Shown: one piece after another, positions 21,602 through 29,332 of the stretch
Position numbering within the stretch: the stretch's first letter is position 1
Layout: each line of letters begins with the position of its first letter
Assembly (NCBI GenBank): GCA_013152945.1
Contig: JAADFL010000051.1
Span: 1-29,625 of the forward strand
Length of the DNA stretch: 29,625 nucleotides
Reading direction: 5' to 3'
Origin: Deltaproteobacteria bacterium
GTDB taxonomy: Bacteria; Myxococcota_A; JAADFL01
Notes under the pieces: model-generated
What the model saw: only the letters and a program-made list of their open reading frames with translations
What the model was told of the DNA's origin: nothing
Database searches by the model: none
Made by a program: the position numbers and the translations under genes

Positions 21602-24295
21602 ATGAAATTTGAAAATATTTTTATTCACAGGTCGACACGGCGCGGATTGACGCTTCCGGCTGTTTATTTTACCACATTAATCAGCCTTTTCAGTTGGTCC
21701 GGATGCAGATCGGGTACCGGATCGAAAATTACCGGTCACTGTAAAGTAGATTCTGATTGTCCCGGCAGCCTGATATGCGCCCAGAAAGGAGCTTCTTTTG
21801 GAAAATGTGTGGAATGTGATTCCGACAGCCAATGTCCTACGGGCCAAGCCTGCTCAAAATATAACAAATGTGTACAAAAAACTTTGGAGCCGGATGAACC
21901 AGGTGAATCTCCACACGATGCAGACCTGTTGGATGAAATTTTCAAAGAAAGGGATGGCGGTGAACAGGCGCCGGATTCCCCAGACCGGGGAGTGACCATC
22001 CCTGATGCACGCGACCAGGATTTTAACAAAGAAATTGAAGAAAACATCGATGGCGATTGGCCTGACAACGAACCTGAACAGTGCGTACCGGCTTGTGCGG
22101 GCAAATGCCCCGGGGCCTATGATGGGTGCAACGGGTCATGTGACGAAAATCTTTGTCCGGGCTGTTGCAAGGGAACAGAATGCATAACGAACATGAACAT
22201 GGATTTGAATCATTGCGGGCCCGCAGGCTCGACCTGTCTCGATTGTTCGATTGTATACGGCAACAGGGCCGACACGTGCCTGGACGGCACATGTTCCTGC
22301 GGAACCGGCAAAAACATCTGTGATGCCGGTTGGTCTTGCAAACAGGGTGAATGCAAACCAGGCTGCACGCCCGATTGTACCGGCAAGTGTTCAGGAGCGG
22401 ATGACAATTGCGGCGGAAATTGTCCTGCCAGCGATTGCCCCAATATATGTTGTGACAAACAATGCTGCGATGCCGGACAGACGTGTTATGCAGGGTCCTG
22501 TTGCACGCCCCGAACCTGCTTTGAGTTCGGATTCGAGTGCGGCCTACGGATAGACGGATGCGGAGGCACACAGGACTGCGGGACATGCCCTGTGAACTCA
22601 CACTGCTCCAATAATGGAAAATGCAATTGTGATAACGTGGAATGCAACAATACCTGCTGCAACAAGGGCGAAGTTTGTTTCAACGGTTCTTGCTGTATGC
22701 CGAAAACCTGTAATGAGCTCGGTTTCGAATGCGGATCCCATGACAATGGCTGCGGCAACACGCTTTCCTGCGGAAATTGCCCTGCATCTTTCGAGTGCGG
22801 GCAGGACGGTAAATGTAACCTGCACAGCACTTGCCACGGTCCATCACTGCAAGGAGGCACCAGCTTCGGATTCGATTATGCACCCCAAGGTCACTTGGCA
22901 AAATGGGTAGGCTCCGATTATTCGGCATCCCTGGCCGATTTCGAGCGGGACCTGGGTGCAATGGCCTCAATGGGTACACGTGTGGTGAGAATCATGTTAC
23001 CGCCTTACACCCTGGGGCTGAAGATGCAACAGAACTCGGGCCCGGGCAACATCGACCAAGCCGAGTTGGATGCAGTCAAGGTCAACCTGCCTGCTGTAAT
23101 AGAGCGCTTCAGGGATTACGGCATTTCAGTAATCATTGCTTTTGGCCCGAATGCATACTGGTGGAACGGGCCCGACCAGAACACGAAGTGGTGGGAGTGG
23201 ATATATGGCCCGGGCAACTGGAGTGATCTTGTTTCCGACCTGGTATTTTGGAGTACAAAAATCGTGGAATTCGTTGAAACATCTTCCTCCTGCTCGAACG
23301 TGCTCTACTATGATCTGCAAAACGAAGTGGACTACAACGTGGTCGGCATGCACGAACTCGTCCAGGCACAACTCCGGGAAATTCCTGTTCCCGATTTCAA
23401 GAGAGGCTTGTCGCTCCTGCGGTCGGAAAAGATAGACCAATTAAAGCAGGACATGGCTACTACAGGCAAATCACTCGCCTTTGTCGATTTCCACTCGTAC
23501 CCTGACCGCGGACTTCACAGCGATGTCCCGGCCACTGCGAACCTGTTCAGAACCGCCTTTCCTGGTGCAACCGTTCTCCTGGGGGAATTCGGCGCCATTT
23601 TCTGTGAAAACGGGCAGGACGAAGATGAGCAATCATCGACTGTTTCGTCCATATTGTCCCAGGCTGTTTCTGCAAACCTGCCTGTTGCCTTGAACTGGAT
23701 GCTATGGGACAGGACGAGCGGGACCGCTTGCGGGCAGGGAGATGAACGGATCGGCCTTGGCTACGGCAGGGATGCGCCCCGTGACGTATTCGGGGCCCTT
23801 ACTTCCAGAAACAGCCTTGTGCCCGACCCTGACTTCGAAGAACAGAACAGCGAATGGTATACCGGAGGACAGAATCAGGTCCCGGCCTTTATTATCGGCA
23901 CCGGGGACGGTGATAGTGCGACGAATGACCATTACGGACGCATGATGGTAACATCACCGGGTTTGGTTTGGCTTTGTTCCAATGTCGCGCCACTCGGCCA
24001 GGGGAACAAGATCGCTGTTGACGGGTATGTAAGGTCGAACATCAGCGAATTGCACATGGACGTTCATTTTCTGAAAGATCAGGTTGAAATCCGAACCCTG
24101 TCAGAGGGATTCACGACTACCCTGGACTGGAAATGGCGTGAAATACAGGGGCTCATGGGAGGATTCGCATTCGATATACCGCAAGGGGCCAACAGGTTCT
24201 TTGTATGTGGCGTATTGACCGCACCGAACGGCACTAATTCGTCATCTCCGGTTTACCTGGATATGGATGCCGTATCAGCAAACACATTTTTTTGA
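21602..24295 (+). CDS. Cysteine-rich secreted clan-A glycoside hydrolase (lipoprotein candidate)
   Basis: This 897-residue protein has an N-terminal signal (hydrophobic 17-34) ending in WSGC at 32-35, a relaxed lipobox. Next come two eight-cysteine-like modules (47-90), an acidic linker (95-158) and a cysteine-rich region (161-405). A TIM-barrel hydrolase domain (about 410-735) and a beta-sandwich C-terminal domain (about 738-897, beginning VPDPDFEEQNSEWYTGG) follow. Clan-A residues are visible: the acid/base Asn-Glu (574-575) in YYDLQNEVDY and the nucleophile Glu662 in VLLGEFGAIF, with HSYPD at 631-635. The cysteine region is built of repeats: CxPxCxGKCxGAxDxC occurs twice (about 161-189 and 255-284), and a CCxxGxxC...GSCCxPxTC unit twice (about 287-330 and 352-395). 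The sugar target is unknown; the cysteine part may anchor it to the surface. Confidence 0.8.
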   Translation: MKFENIFIHRSTRRGLTLPAVYFTTLISLFSWSGCRSGTGSKITGHCKVDSDCPGSLICAQKGASFGKCVECDSDSQCPTGQACSKYNKCVQKTLEPDEPGESPHDADLLDEIFKERDGGEQAPDSPDRGVTIPDARDQDFNKEIEENIDGDWPDNEPEQCVPACAGKCPGAYDGCNGSCDENLCPGCCKGTECITNMNMDLNHCGPAGSTCLDCSIVYGNRADTCLDGTCSCGTGKNICDAGWSCKQGECKPGCTPDCTGKCSGADDNCGGNCPASDCPNICCDKQCCDAGQTCYAGSCCTPRTCFEFGFECGLRIDGCGGTQDCGTCPVNSHCSNNGKCNCDNVECNNTCCNKGEVCFNGSCCMPKTCNELGFECGSHDNGCGNTLSCGNCPASFECGQDGKCNLHSTCHGPSLQGGTSFGFDYAPQGHLAKWVGSDYSASLADFERDLGAMASMGTRVVRIMLPPYTLGLKMQQNSGPGNIDQAELDAVKVNLPAVIERFRDYGISVIIAFGPNAYWWNGPDQNTKWWEWIYGPGNWSDLVSDLVFWSTKIVEFVETSSSCSNVLYYDLQNEVDYNVVGMHELVQAQLREIPVPDFKRGLSLLRSEKIDQLKQDMATTGKSLAFVDFHSYPDRGLHSDVPATANLFRTAFPGATVLLGEFGAIFCENGQDEDEQSSTVSSILSQAVSANLPVALNWMLWDRTSGTACGQGDERIGLGYGRDAPRDVFGALTSRNSLVPDPDFEEQNSEWYTGGQNQVPAFIIGTGDGDSATNDHYGRMMVTSPGLVWLCSNVAPLGQGNKIAVDGYVRSNISELHMDVHFLKDQVEIRTLSEGFTTTLDWKWREIQGLMGGFAFDIPQGANRFFVCGVLTAPNGTNSSSPVYLDMDAVSANTFF

Positions 24296-24544
24296 TTTAT
24301 TGGTAATAAAAAGCGCGCTGTTCCAATCCCCACATCCTCTCCCCGGCCAATCCGTACTCACACAAATTGATTTCTCCGGCTTCAGGATATTACTATCGAA
24401 TTATTCCGGCGTGTCCGTAAAACCGGGCATTGCCCACAACCAGCCATCCAGGAAAGAATCCAGGTCCAATAACATTTAAAGGCCGGGACATTGATTACTG
24501 TTTTGAAAAACACCTATGGCATTGCGGCAAAATAAAGAATCAAT

Positions 24545-24994
24545 TCAATCCAGGGCCTGGTCCTTCTCGCCATTCCTGCTCTTGAAATCATCTATGATAG
24601 CTTCGATTCCATTCCTGTTCCGCTTTTCAGCAATGGAAAAGGGCAAGAACATCAATCCGTGAATTATCTTTGAACTGTTTCCATTTTCCTGTCTCTTCTT
24701 GGACCAACGAACTTCTGCAAGCAACCTGTATCCAAGTTCAATACTCAGCTTGTCGTCGGCCTGTGCCTGGCTGCCGGAAGGCTTGGGCAGTATCAGTTCC
24801 ACCTTCGATCCTTCCATGAGTTCCCTTTCTATCTCCATAGCCAGGCCGCCCAGGCTTAGATCCAAAACCCCTGCTTCATTCTTTTTCTTGATAACATCCG
24901 ACAGCGAAGAATAAACAGCCCGGGTCAACGGTCTCGAGAGCCCCTTGGAACCTACTCGTTCGAATTTTCGCCTTTCTTGCTTTTTGTCTTGCAT
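24545..24994 (-). CDS. PilZ domain c-di-GMP receptor
   Basis: The 149-residue protein is a single PilZ domain. Both c-di-GMP contact motifs are intact: RxxxR as R9-KFE-R13 in QERRKFERV, and the D/NxSxxG motif as DLSLGG (D45, S47, G50). Beta strands follow in MEIERELMEGSKVELILP and LLAEVRWSKK, ending with an amphipathic C-terminal helix. It should therefore bind c-di-GMP and act on an unknown partner. The ATG has AGGTGGA just upstream. It is divergent from the zinc-ribbon gene with an 87 bp gap. The 249 bp between it and the hydrolase gene (24296-24544) contain nothing I can recognise. Confidence 0.88.
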   Translation of the reverse strand: MQDKKQERRKFERVGSKGLSRPLTRAVYSSLSDVIKKKNEAGVLDLSLGGLAMEIERELMEGSKVELILPKPSGSQAQADDKLSIELGYRLLAEVRWSKKRQENGNSSKIIHGLMFLPFSIAEKRNRNGIEAIIDDFKSRNGEKDQALD

Positions 24995-25081
24995 GTTTCC
25001 ACCTTGTCAGCTATCCACATCAGCCATACTATCATTCTCGCTTCTATTATAGATGGAGAAGCACAGAAGGGCAAGTCGGAT

Positions 25082-25495
25082 ATGGGCGATCACAACGTCA
25101 AAGATAAAAGGCAAGGCGATAAGCACAGGCAATCGACCCGCAAATACGGCACACTGGTCGCAGTCGAGGCGACGTGCAGAATCTGTAAAAAGAAATTCAG
25201 AGCCCGCTTCGTACCAAGAGATCCCAAAGCCGTCCTGTGTGATTCCTGCTTTGAAAAAGAGTTCGGCCATCCTCCGCCCGGTTCTCCTCCATTGTTGAAA
25301 AACAAGCTATACAATGCGGTTTGCTCTCAATGCGGAGCTGCTTGCCAAATACCATGGAAACCTACTGCCGACAGCCCGGCCGTGTGTAGGGACTGCAGGC
25401 AGGGAATCAGGAAAACCGGGGAAAGCAAACTGGCCCGTTCCGGCGCCAAATCGGGCGGCAAGATAAGACTGGTTCAAAAAAAGAAGGCCAAGTAG
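25082..25495 (+). CDS. Twin CxxC-x17-CxxC zinc-ribbon protein
   Basis: The 137-residue basic protein carries two zinc ribbons with identical spacing: C32/C35 with C53/C56 (CRIC and CDSC), and C81/C84 with C102/C105 (CSQC and CRDC). In each, 17 residues separate the two cysteine pairs. The N-terminus and C-terminus are rich in Lys and Arg, ending in VQKKKAK. Similar ribbons with a PxKPxxDxPxxCxxC core are common in deltaproteobacterial-type genomes and have been suggested to bind nucleic acid or RNA polymerase; its exact role is unknown. The start at 25082 avoids a longer frame with a non-conserved hydrophobic lead-in. It is divergent from the PilZ gene and convergent with rnc, which ends in a terminator. 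Confidence 0.7.
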   Translation: MGDHNVKDKRQGDKHRQSTRKYGTLVAVEATCRICKKKFRARFVPRDPKAVLCDSCFEKEFGHPPPGSPPLLKNKLYNAVCSQCGAACQIPWKPTADSPAVCRDCRQGIRKTGESKLARSGAKSGGKIRLVQKKKAK

Positions 25496-25500
25496 AACAG

Positions 25501-25524
25501 TAAAAAAGTGAACTACGGTTCACT
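25501..25524 (-). terminator. Rho-independent terminator of the iscU-mnmA-mtaB-rnc group
   Basis: On the minus strand AGTGAAC-CGTA-GTTCACT forms a perfect 7-bp stem with a 4-base loop (25524-25507), followed directly by a run of T residues (25507-25502). The stop codon of rnc (TGA, 25522-25520) lies inside the first arm. Seen from the plus strand, an A-run precedes the stem, so it acts mainly on the minus strand. Confidence 0.85.
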
Positions 25525-26236
25525 GCCCCTTGAGCAGTATCTTCAGTGTTGCCTGGGCAGCAGCCTGTTCAGCCTCTTTCTTGCTCTTTCCGCGTCCGAT
25601 TCCATAGAAAACGCCGGAAATGACCGCAGCGACCTCGAAATGTTTCTCGTGACTCGGACCTTGTTCGAGTGTAACGACATAGGCCGGTGTTTCATCGAAA
25701 CGGGCCTGGGATAACTCCTGTAGTTGCGTCTTAAAGTCCCGATCATAACCTTCCACCTGGGCTTCGATCAGTTTTGCCACAAAGTGCTCACCCACGATCC
25801 TGAAAACAGGAGCAAGGCCGCCATCAAGATAAAGGGCTCCAAGCAGAGCCTCGTACGCATCTGCCAGGATGGAAGGCTTTTGCCTGCCGCCGGTGTTTTC
25901 CTCACCCTTGCCGAGTAATAAAAACGACCCCAGGTCCACGAATACCCTTGCCACGATCGCCAGGTGACTCTCGTTTACGATTGAGGCCCGCAACTTGGAA
26001 AGCTGTCCTTCGGGAAAACCGGGAAACCATTCCATTATGCTATGACTAATCACCAGTTCCAGAACTGCATCACCGAGAAACTCCAGTCTCTCATTGTCAT
26101 GATAACCTTGTCCCTTGTGTTCATTAATGAACGAACGGTGAGTAACGGCTACCAACAGAAGTTTACGATCTTTGAACCGGTACCTTAATCTTTCTTCCAG
26201 TCGTTCGAGTTCTGCCCAGTGCCTTTCGAATAGCAT
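25520..26236 (-). CDS. rnc: Ribonuclease III
   Basis: The 238-residue endonuclease has the RNase III signature NERLEFLGDAVLEL (48-61, with metal-binding Glu52 and Asp56) and the second acidic pair in LADAYEALLGALYLDGG. A C-terminal double-stranded RNA-binding domain (about 165-236) ends in GRGKSKKEAEQAAAQATLKIL. It cuts double-stranded RNA in rRNA and mRNA maturation. Its ATG lies inside mtaB, giving a 52 bp overlap, so the two are probably translationally coupled. The ribosome site is weak. It is the last gene of the unit and its stop codon sits in the terminator stem. Confidence 0.95.
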   Translation of the reverse strand: MLFERHWAELERLEERLRYRFKDRKLLLVAVTHRSFINEHKGQGYHDNERLEFLGDAVLELVISHSIMEWFPGFPEGQLSKLRASIVNESHLAIVARVFVDLGSFLLLGKGEENTGGRQKPSILADAYEALLGALYLDGGLAPVFRIVGEHFVAKLIEAQVEGYDRDFKTQLQELSQARFDETPAYVVTLEQGPSHEKHFEVAAVISGVFYGIGRGKSKKEAEQAAAQATLKILLKGQ

Positions 26237-27573
26237 GAATCCAGCGGCCTTCCCAACAAACCATTATCTTCAAGAGCTTCGGCACAAACCGGTACTACAG
26301 TACCGATTATGCTACTGTTACCGGGAAATGAAAAGGAAATATAATTCCTCGACCGGCCGCGGCAATGTCCTGCTTGATCGACACTCTCCACCAGCACCTC
26401 GTATACGGGACTTCTCTTCATGGCTTCGAGCAGAAAGTTACGCTTTTTTCTGGAGCCCAACTCGCGTAGTTGCCTTGCGCGCTCCGTTCCGATTCTCTGC
26501 GGCGGCCTGTCCCTGATATCGAAAGCCCCTGTCCCGGGCCTGGGCGAAAAGGGAAAGACGTGAAGGTACGCGACCGGCAGACTTTCAACCAGTTCGAAAG
26601 TTCGCTTATAGGCATCATCGGATTCCATTGGAAGGCCGGCTATCAGATCCAGTCCTATGGCCACATCGGGCCAAAATCGCACCACTTGTCGTACAATCCT
26701 GCTGAAGTCGGAAGAAGTATAAGGCCTTCGCGCTTCTCTCAATACCTTGTCATCTCCACTTTGCAGCGGCAAATGCAGGTGATGGCATACCGACTTCGAG
26801 CCTGCCAGGACAGAGAGCAACTCATCGTCGATCTCCTGGGGTTCAAGCGAAGAAAGCCTGAGCCTCTTGCAGGCTCCTTGACTTTCCAACCTGTCTATGA
26901 GCACAGCGAGGGACGCAGGCGGGTAAAGGTCTCTTCCATAGGAACCAAGATGGACACCTGCGAGGACGATTTCCCTGTAACCTTTCTGCACGAGTTGTTC
27001 CACCCTTTTCAGCACCTCGTCCGGAGGCAGACTGGCGGCCCGCCCCCTGGCCCTTGGAACCGCGCAATAAGCACAAGAAGAGTCGCAACCGTCTTGAACC
27101 TTCAAATAGGGCCGTTTCCTTTCGAACTCGGGCAGGGTGTCGCCGAAATCAGGCTTTGCCGGTCCCTTCCCACCGGCGAACAAATCCTTGTTGTCTTTCA
27201 TGTCTGTGTTAAGCAAATGCGCGACGATCCCGGGAATGGAACTCCTGTCATGGTTGCCGACTACTGCATCGACGGCCTTTTCAGATCCACAGGACCGCGG
27301 ATATGCCTGTGCATAGCATCCCACCACCAGGACCGGGGAATCCGGACTTTTTCTCTTGCACCTCCGCGCCAATTGCCTGGCCTGGAAATCGCTGCGCGCA
27401 GTCACTGTGCAAGCATTGATGATATATGCATCCGCCTTATCTTTTTTATCTGCAATAATGAAGCCGGAATCAACGAGCCGTTGTCGAAGCAAGGCCGAAT
27501 CATAGTGATTCACCTTGCATCCAAGTGTCAAGACCGCAACTCTCTGTTTTTCTTCGCCCACCTTTTCATCCAA
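26185..27573 (-). CDS. mtaB: tRNA (N6-threonylcarbamoyladenosine(37)-C2)-methylthiotransferase MtaB
   Basis: The 462-residue methylthiotransferase has the N-terminal MTTase domain with three cysteines (C19 in TLGCKVNHYDS, C55 in NACTVT, C86 in VGCYAQ) and a radical SAM domain with CX3CX2C at C163, C167 and C170 (DGCDSSCAYCAVPRARG). LHLPLQSGDDKVL and GLDLIAGLP follow. LGCKVNxxD separates MtaB from MiaB and RimO. It converts t6A37 to ms2t6A37 in tRNA decoding ANN codons, using two Fe-S clusters. The TTG start at 27573 has no good ribosome site, and GTG at 27561 is an alternative. It lies between mnmA (49 bp upstream) and rnc (52 bp overlap). Confidence 0.93.
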   Translation of the reverse strand: MDEKVGEEKQRVAVLTLGCKVNHYDSALLRQRLVDSGFIIADKKDKADAYIINACTVTARSDFQARQLARRCKRKSPDSPVLVVGCYAQAYPRSCGSEKAVDAVVGNHDRSSIPGIVAHLLNTDMKDNKDLFAGGKGPAKPDFGDTLPEFERKRPYLKVQDGCDSSCAYCAVPRARGRAASLPPDEVLKRVEQLVQKGYREIVLAGVHLGSYGRDLYPPASLAVLIDRLESQGACKRLRLSSLEPQEIDDELLSVLAGSKSVCHHLHLPLQSGDDKVLREARRPYTSSDFSRIVRQVVRFWPDVAIGLDLIAGLPMESDDAYKRTFELVESLPVAYLHVFPFSPRPGTGAFDIRDRPPQRIGTERARQLRELGSRKKRNFLLEAMKRSPVYEVLVESVDQAGHCRGRSRNYISFSFPGNSSIIGTVVPVCAEALEDNGLLGRPLDSCYSKGTGQNSNDWKKD

Positions 27574-27622
27574 TTATGAATATTTATCCTGTTTCACCTG
27601 TTCCACGCTTTTTTATGAGTTC

Positions 27623-28699
27623 TCAATGACCTGGAACCGCTATCCACCCTCCCCCGATAACCTCGTCGTCTTTGTAAAAAACCGCTGCCTGGCCCGGAGC
27701 CACTGGTCCAAAGGGTTCGTCCAATTCGACCCGGACATCATGCTCACCAAGCAGCTTCATCTTGCAAACAGCCGGTTTCGACCTATACCTTACCTTTACA
27801 AGACATGGATACCATGTTTCATCCGGTATTTTTTTGGATACGTGATTGTAATCCCTTATGGAGAAACTCTTCCTTTTCAAATCCTCGGCCATGCCTACGA
27901 TTACTCTCCTGTTCGATCCGTCGATTCGCACAACATACAAAGGCTTGCGAGAGGAAATGCCAAGGCCCTTGCGCTGGCCGACCGTGAATCCGGAAATTCC
28001 ATTGTGCCTGCCCAGAATACGGCCTTCCATGTCCACTATTTCTCCGGGATCGAGCCCGCCCAGCGACTTCAACAGGTCCTTTCTGCGCCCTGGATTGACA
28101 AAGCACAAGTCCTGGCTCTCTCTCTTCGATGACACTGCCAATCCAAGCCTCTTTGCCTCGACACGCAATTCATCCTTTTTCGTATCGCCCACAGGGAAAA
28201 TGGCCCTTGATAATTGCGCCTGGCTCAAGCCAAACAGAAAATAAGACTGGTCCTTGTCCCTATCCTTTGCCTTGGCCAACACCCATCGGTCATCCTTTGG
28301 ATAAGCCCTTGCATGGTGCCCTGTTGCCACAAAGTCAACGCCTGCAGCCGCAATCACCAGTTTTGCAAAGGCTCCGAATTTGATTCCCGGATTGCACAAA
28401 CCGCATGGATTCGGTGTTTCACCCGCCAGGTAGGACCGCACATAAGGCTCTATGACAAGAGTCCTGAACTTTCTCTCCAAGTTGACTATCTGAAATGGTA
28501 TTTCAAGCCTGTCAGCCACCAACCGGGCATCAGAGGCATCTTCGGGAGAGCAACAAGCGCCCTCCCTTTGGGCGGCAAGATTCGAAGTCAGGGCAAGGAA
28601 ATAGCCATGTACATCATATCCCTGTGCCTTGAGACGTGCTGCGGCCACTGCGCTGTCCACGCCGCCTGACAACAAGACCGCGACCTTCCCTGCACTCAC
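27623..28699 (-). CDS. mnmA: tRNA-specific 2-thiouridylase MnmA
   Basis: The 358-residue enzyme adds sulfur to U34 of tRNA-Lys, -Glu and -Gln. The PP-loop SGGVDS is at 11-16. The two catalytic cysteines fall at C102 (NPCGLCNPGIKFG) and C199 (SQDLCF), and the C-terminal beta domains (GISGFTVGQRKGLG onward) are complete. The GTG start at 28697-28699 has GAGGTG about 7 bases upstream. It follows iscU by 161 bp in the same orientation, an arrangement that often accompanies iscS, which donates the persulfide; no iscS is visible in this window. Seven-base CGGGATT/AATCCCG arms occur at about 28798-28813 in the gap upstream. Confidence 0.95.
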   Translation of the reverse strand: MSAGKVAVLLSGGVDSAVAAARLKAQGYDVHGYFLALTSNLAAQREGACCSPEDASDARLVADRLEIPFQIVNLERKFRTLVIEPYVRSYLAGETPNPCGLCNPGIKFGAFAKLVIAAAGVDFVATGHHARAYPKDDRWVLAKAKDRDKDQSYFLFGLSQAQLSRAIFPVGDTKKDELRVEAKRLGLAVSSKRESQDLCFVNPGRRKDLLKSLGGLDPGEIVDMEGRILGRHNGISGFTVGQRKGLGISSRKPLYVVRIDGSNRRVIVGMAEDLKRKSFSIRDYNHVSKKIPDETWYPCLVKVRYRSKPAVCKMKLLGEHDVRVELDEPFGPVAPGQAAVFYKDDEVIGGGWIAVPGH

Positions 28700-28860
28700 T
28701 TAATTACACCTCTCCAAAGTCAGGACTAATGGGCAACAACATGTGGTTGAAACCCGCTTTTCTACAGCTCAAACCTTTTGTTGTCCTGGCCGTCGACACG
28801 GGATTTCAATCCCGGTTCAAAACTCGTACTTTGCACTGTTCCGTGGTTTCTCCGGCCGGA

Positions 28861-29238
28861 CTATTCTTCTTGTTGTCTCTTCCTGTAATCTTCTATGGCT
28901 GCATGCAATGCGTCTGCCGCCAGGTTCGAGCAATGCATCTTTATCGGAGGAAGACCGTCCAGGGCTTCGGCTACTTGGCGGTTGCTGACTTCCAATGCTT
29001 CTTCGATTGTCTTGCCCTTGACAATCTCGGTCACCATTGAGCTGGTCGCAATGGCTGCGCCACAACCGAATGTCTCGAATTTCACATCCTTGATAATATT
29101 ATCTTCTATCTTTACATAGAGTTTCATCAAGTCGCCGCAAGAAGGATTCCCCACTTCTCCGATTCCGTTCGCATCAGCAATCGAGCCTACATTTCTGGGA
29201 TTCTTGAAGTGATCCATTACTTTTTCGCTGTATTTCAT
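28861..29238 (-). CDS. iscU: Iron-sulfur cluster scaffold protein IscU
   Basis: The 125-residue scaffold has the three cluster-binding cysteines: C34 in GNPSCGD with Asp36, C59 in TFGCGAAIATSS and C103 in KMHCSNLAADAL. It also carries an LPPIK motif before C103, a close match to the LPPVK site that HscA-type chaperones bind. IscU receives sulfur from IscS and iron to build [2Fe-2S] clusters for MtaB and other clients. The ATG at 29238 is preferred over TTG at 29247 because GAGAGG lies 9 bases upstream of it. It is the first gene of the unit, with its own promoter at 29290-29318. A TCCGGCCGGA palindrome follows the stop codon. No iscS, iscR or hscA is in the window. Confidence 0.93.
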   Translation of the reverse strand: MKYSEKVMDHFKNPRNVGSIADANGIGEVGNPSCGDLMKLYVKIEDNIIKDVKFETFGCGAAIATSSMVTEIVKGKTIEEALEVSNRQVAEALDGLPPIKMHCSNLAADALHAAIEDYRKRQQEE

Positions 29239-29289
29239 ACTACTCAACCTCTCAAAAGCCTAGAGAGCATCGGCCCAAAAGGCGATATT

Positions 29290-29318
29290 AATATAAGGTT
29301 GGCCTTACCCGGTGTCAA
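29290..29318 (-). promoter_or_regulatory. iscU: Strong sigma70-type promoter of iscU with internal palindrome
   Basis: On the minus strand TTGACA (29318-29313, perfect) and TATATT (29295-29290, five of six) are separated by exactly 17 bases. TAAGG-TTGG-CCTTA, a 5+5 inverted repeat, lies inside the spacer at 29294-29307 and overlaps the edge of the -10. This is where a repressor such as an Rrf2/IscR-type protein could sit, but the sequence does not match the E. coli IscR sites. The promoter begins 14 bp inside the right end repeat. Confidence 0.6.
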
Positions 29319-29332
29319 GAACAGAGCCGGAA

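Noticed and set aside
22023-22601. 192-residue Arg/Cys-rich minus-strand frame
   Set aside because: It is the antisense shadow of the cysteine-rich repeats of the hydrolase gene; composition follows from the complementary TGC/TGT codons.
26470-27579. 369-residue open frame on the plus strand
   Set aside because: It is the exact antisense of mtaB, which has all its cysteine and radical SAM motifs. The product has no recognisable domain and unlikely composition.
28798-28813. CGGGATT/AATCCCG hairpin between iscU and mnmA, considered as terminator or tRNA arm
   Set aside because: There is no T run after it on either strand, and no acceptor, D or anticodon arms are found around it, so it is neither a terminator nor a tRNA.
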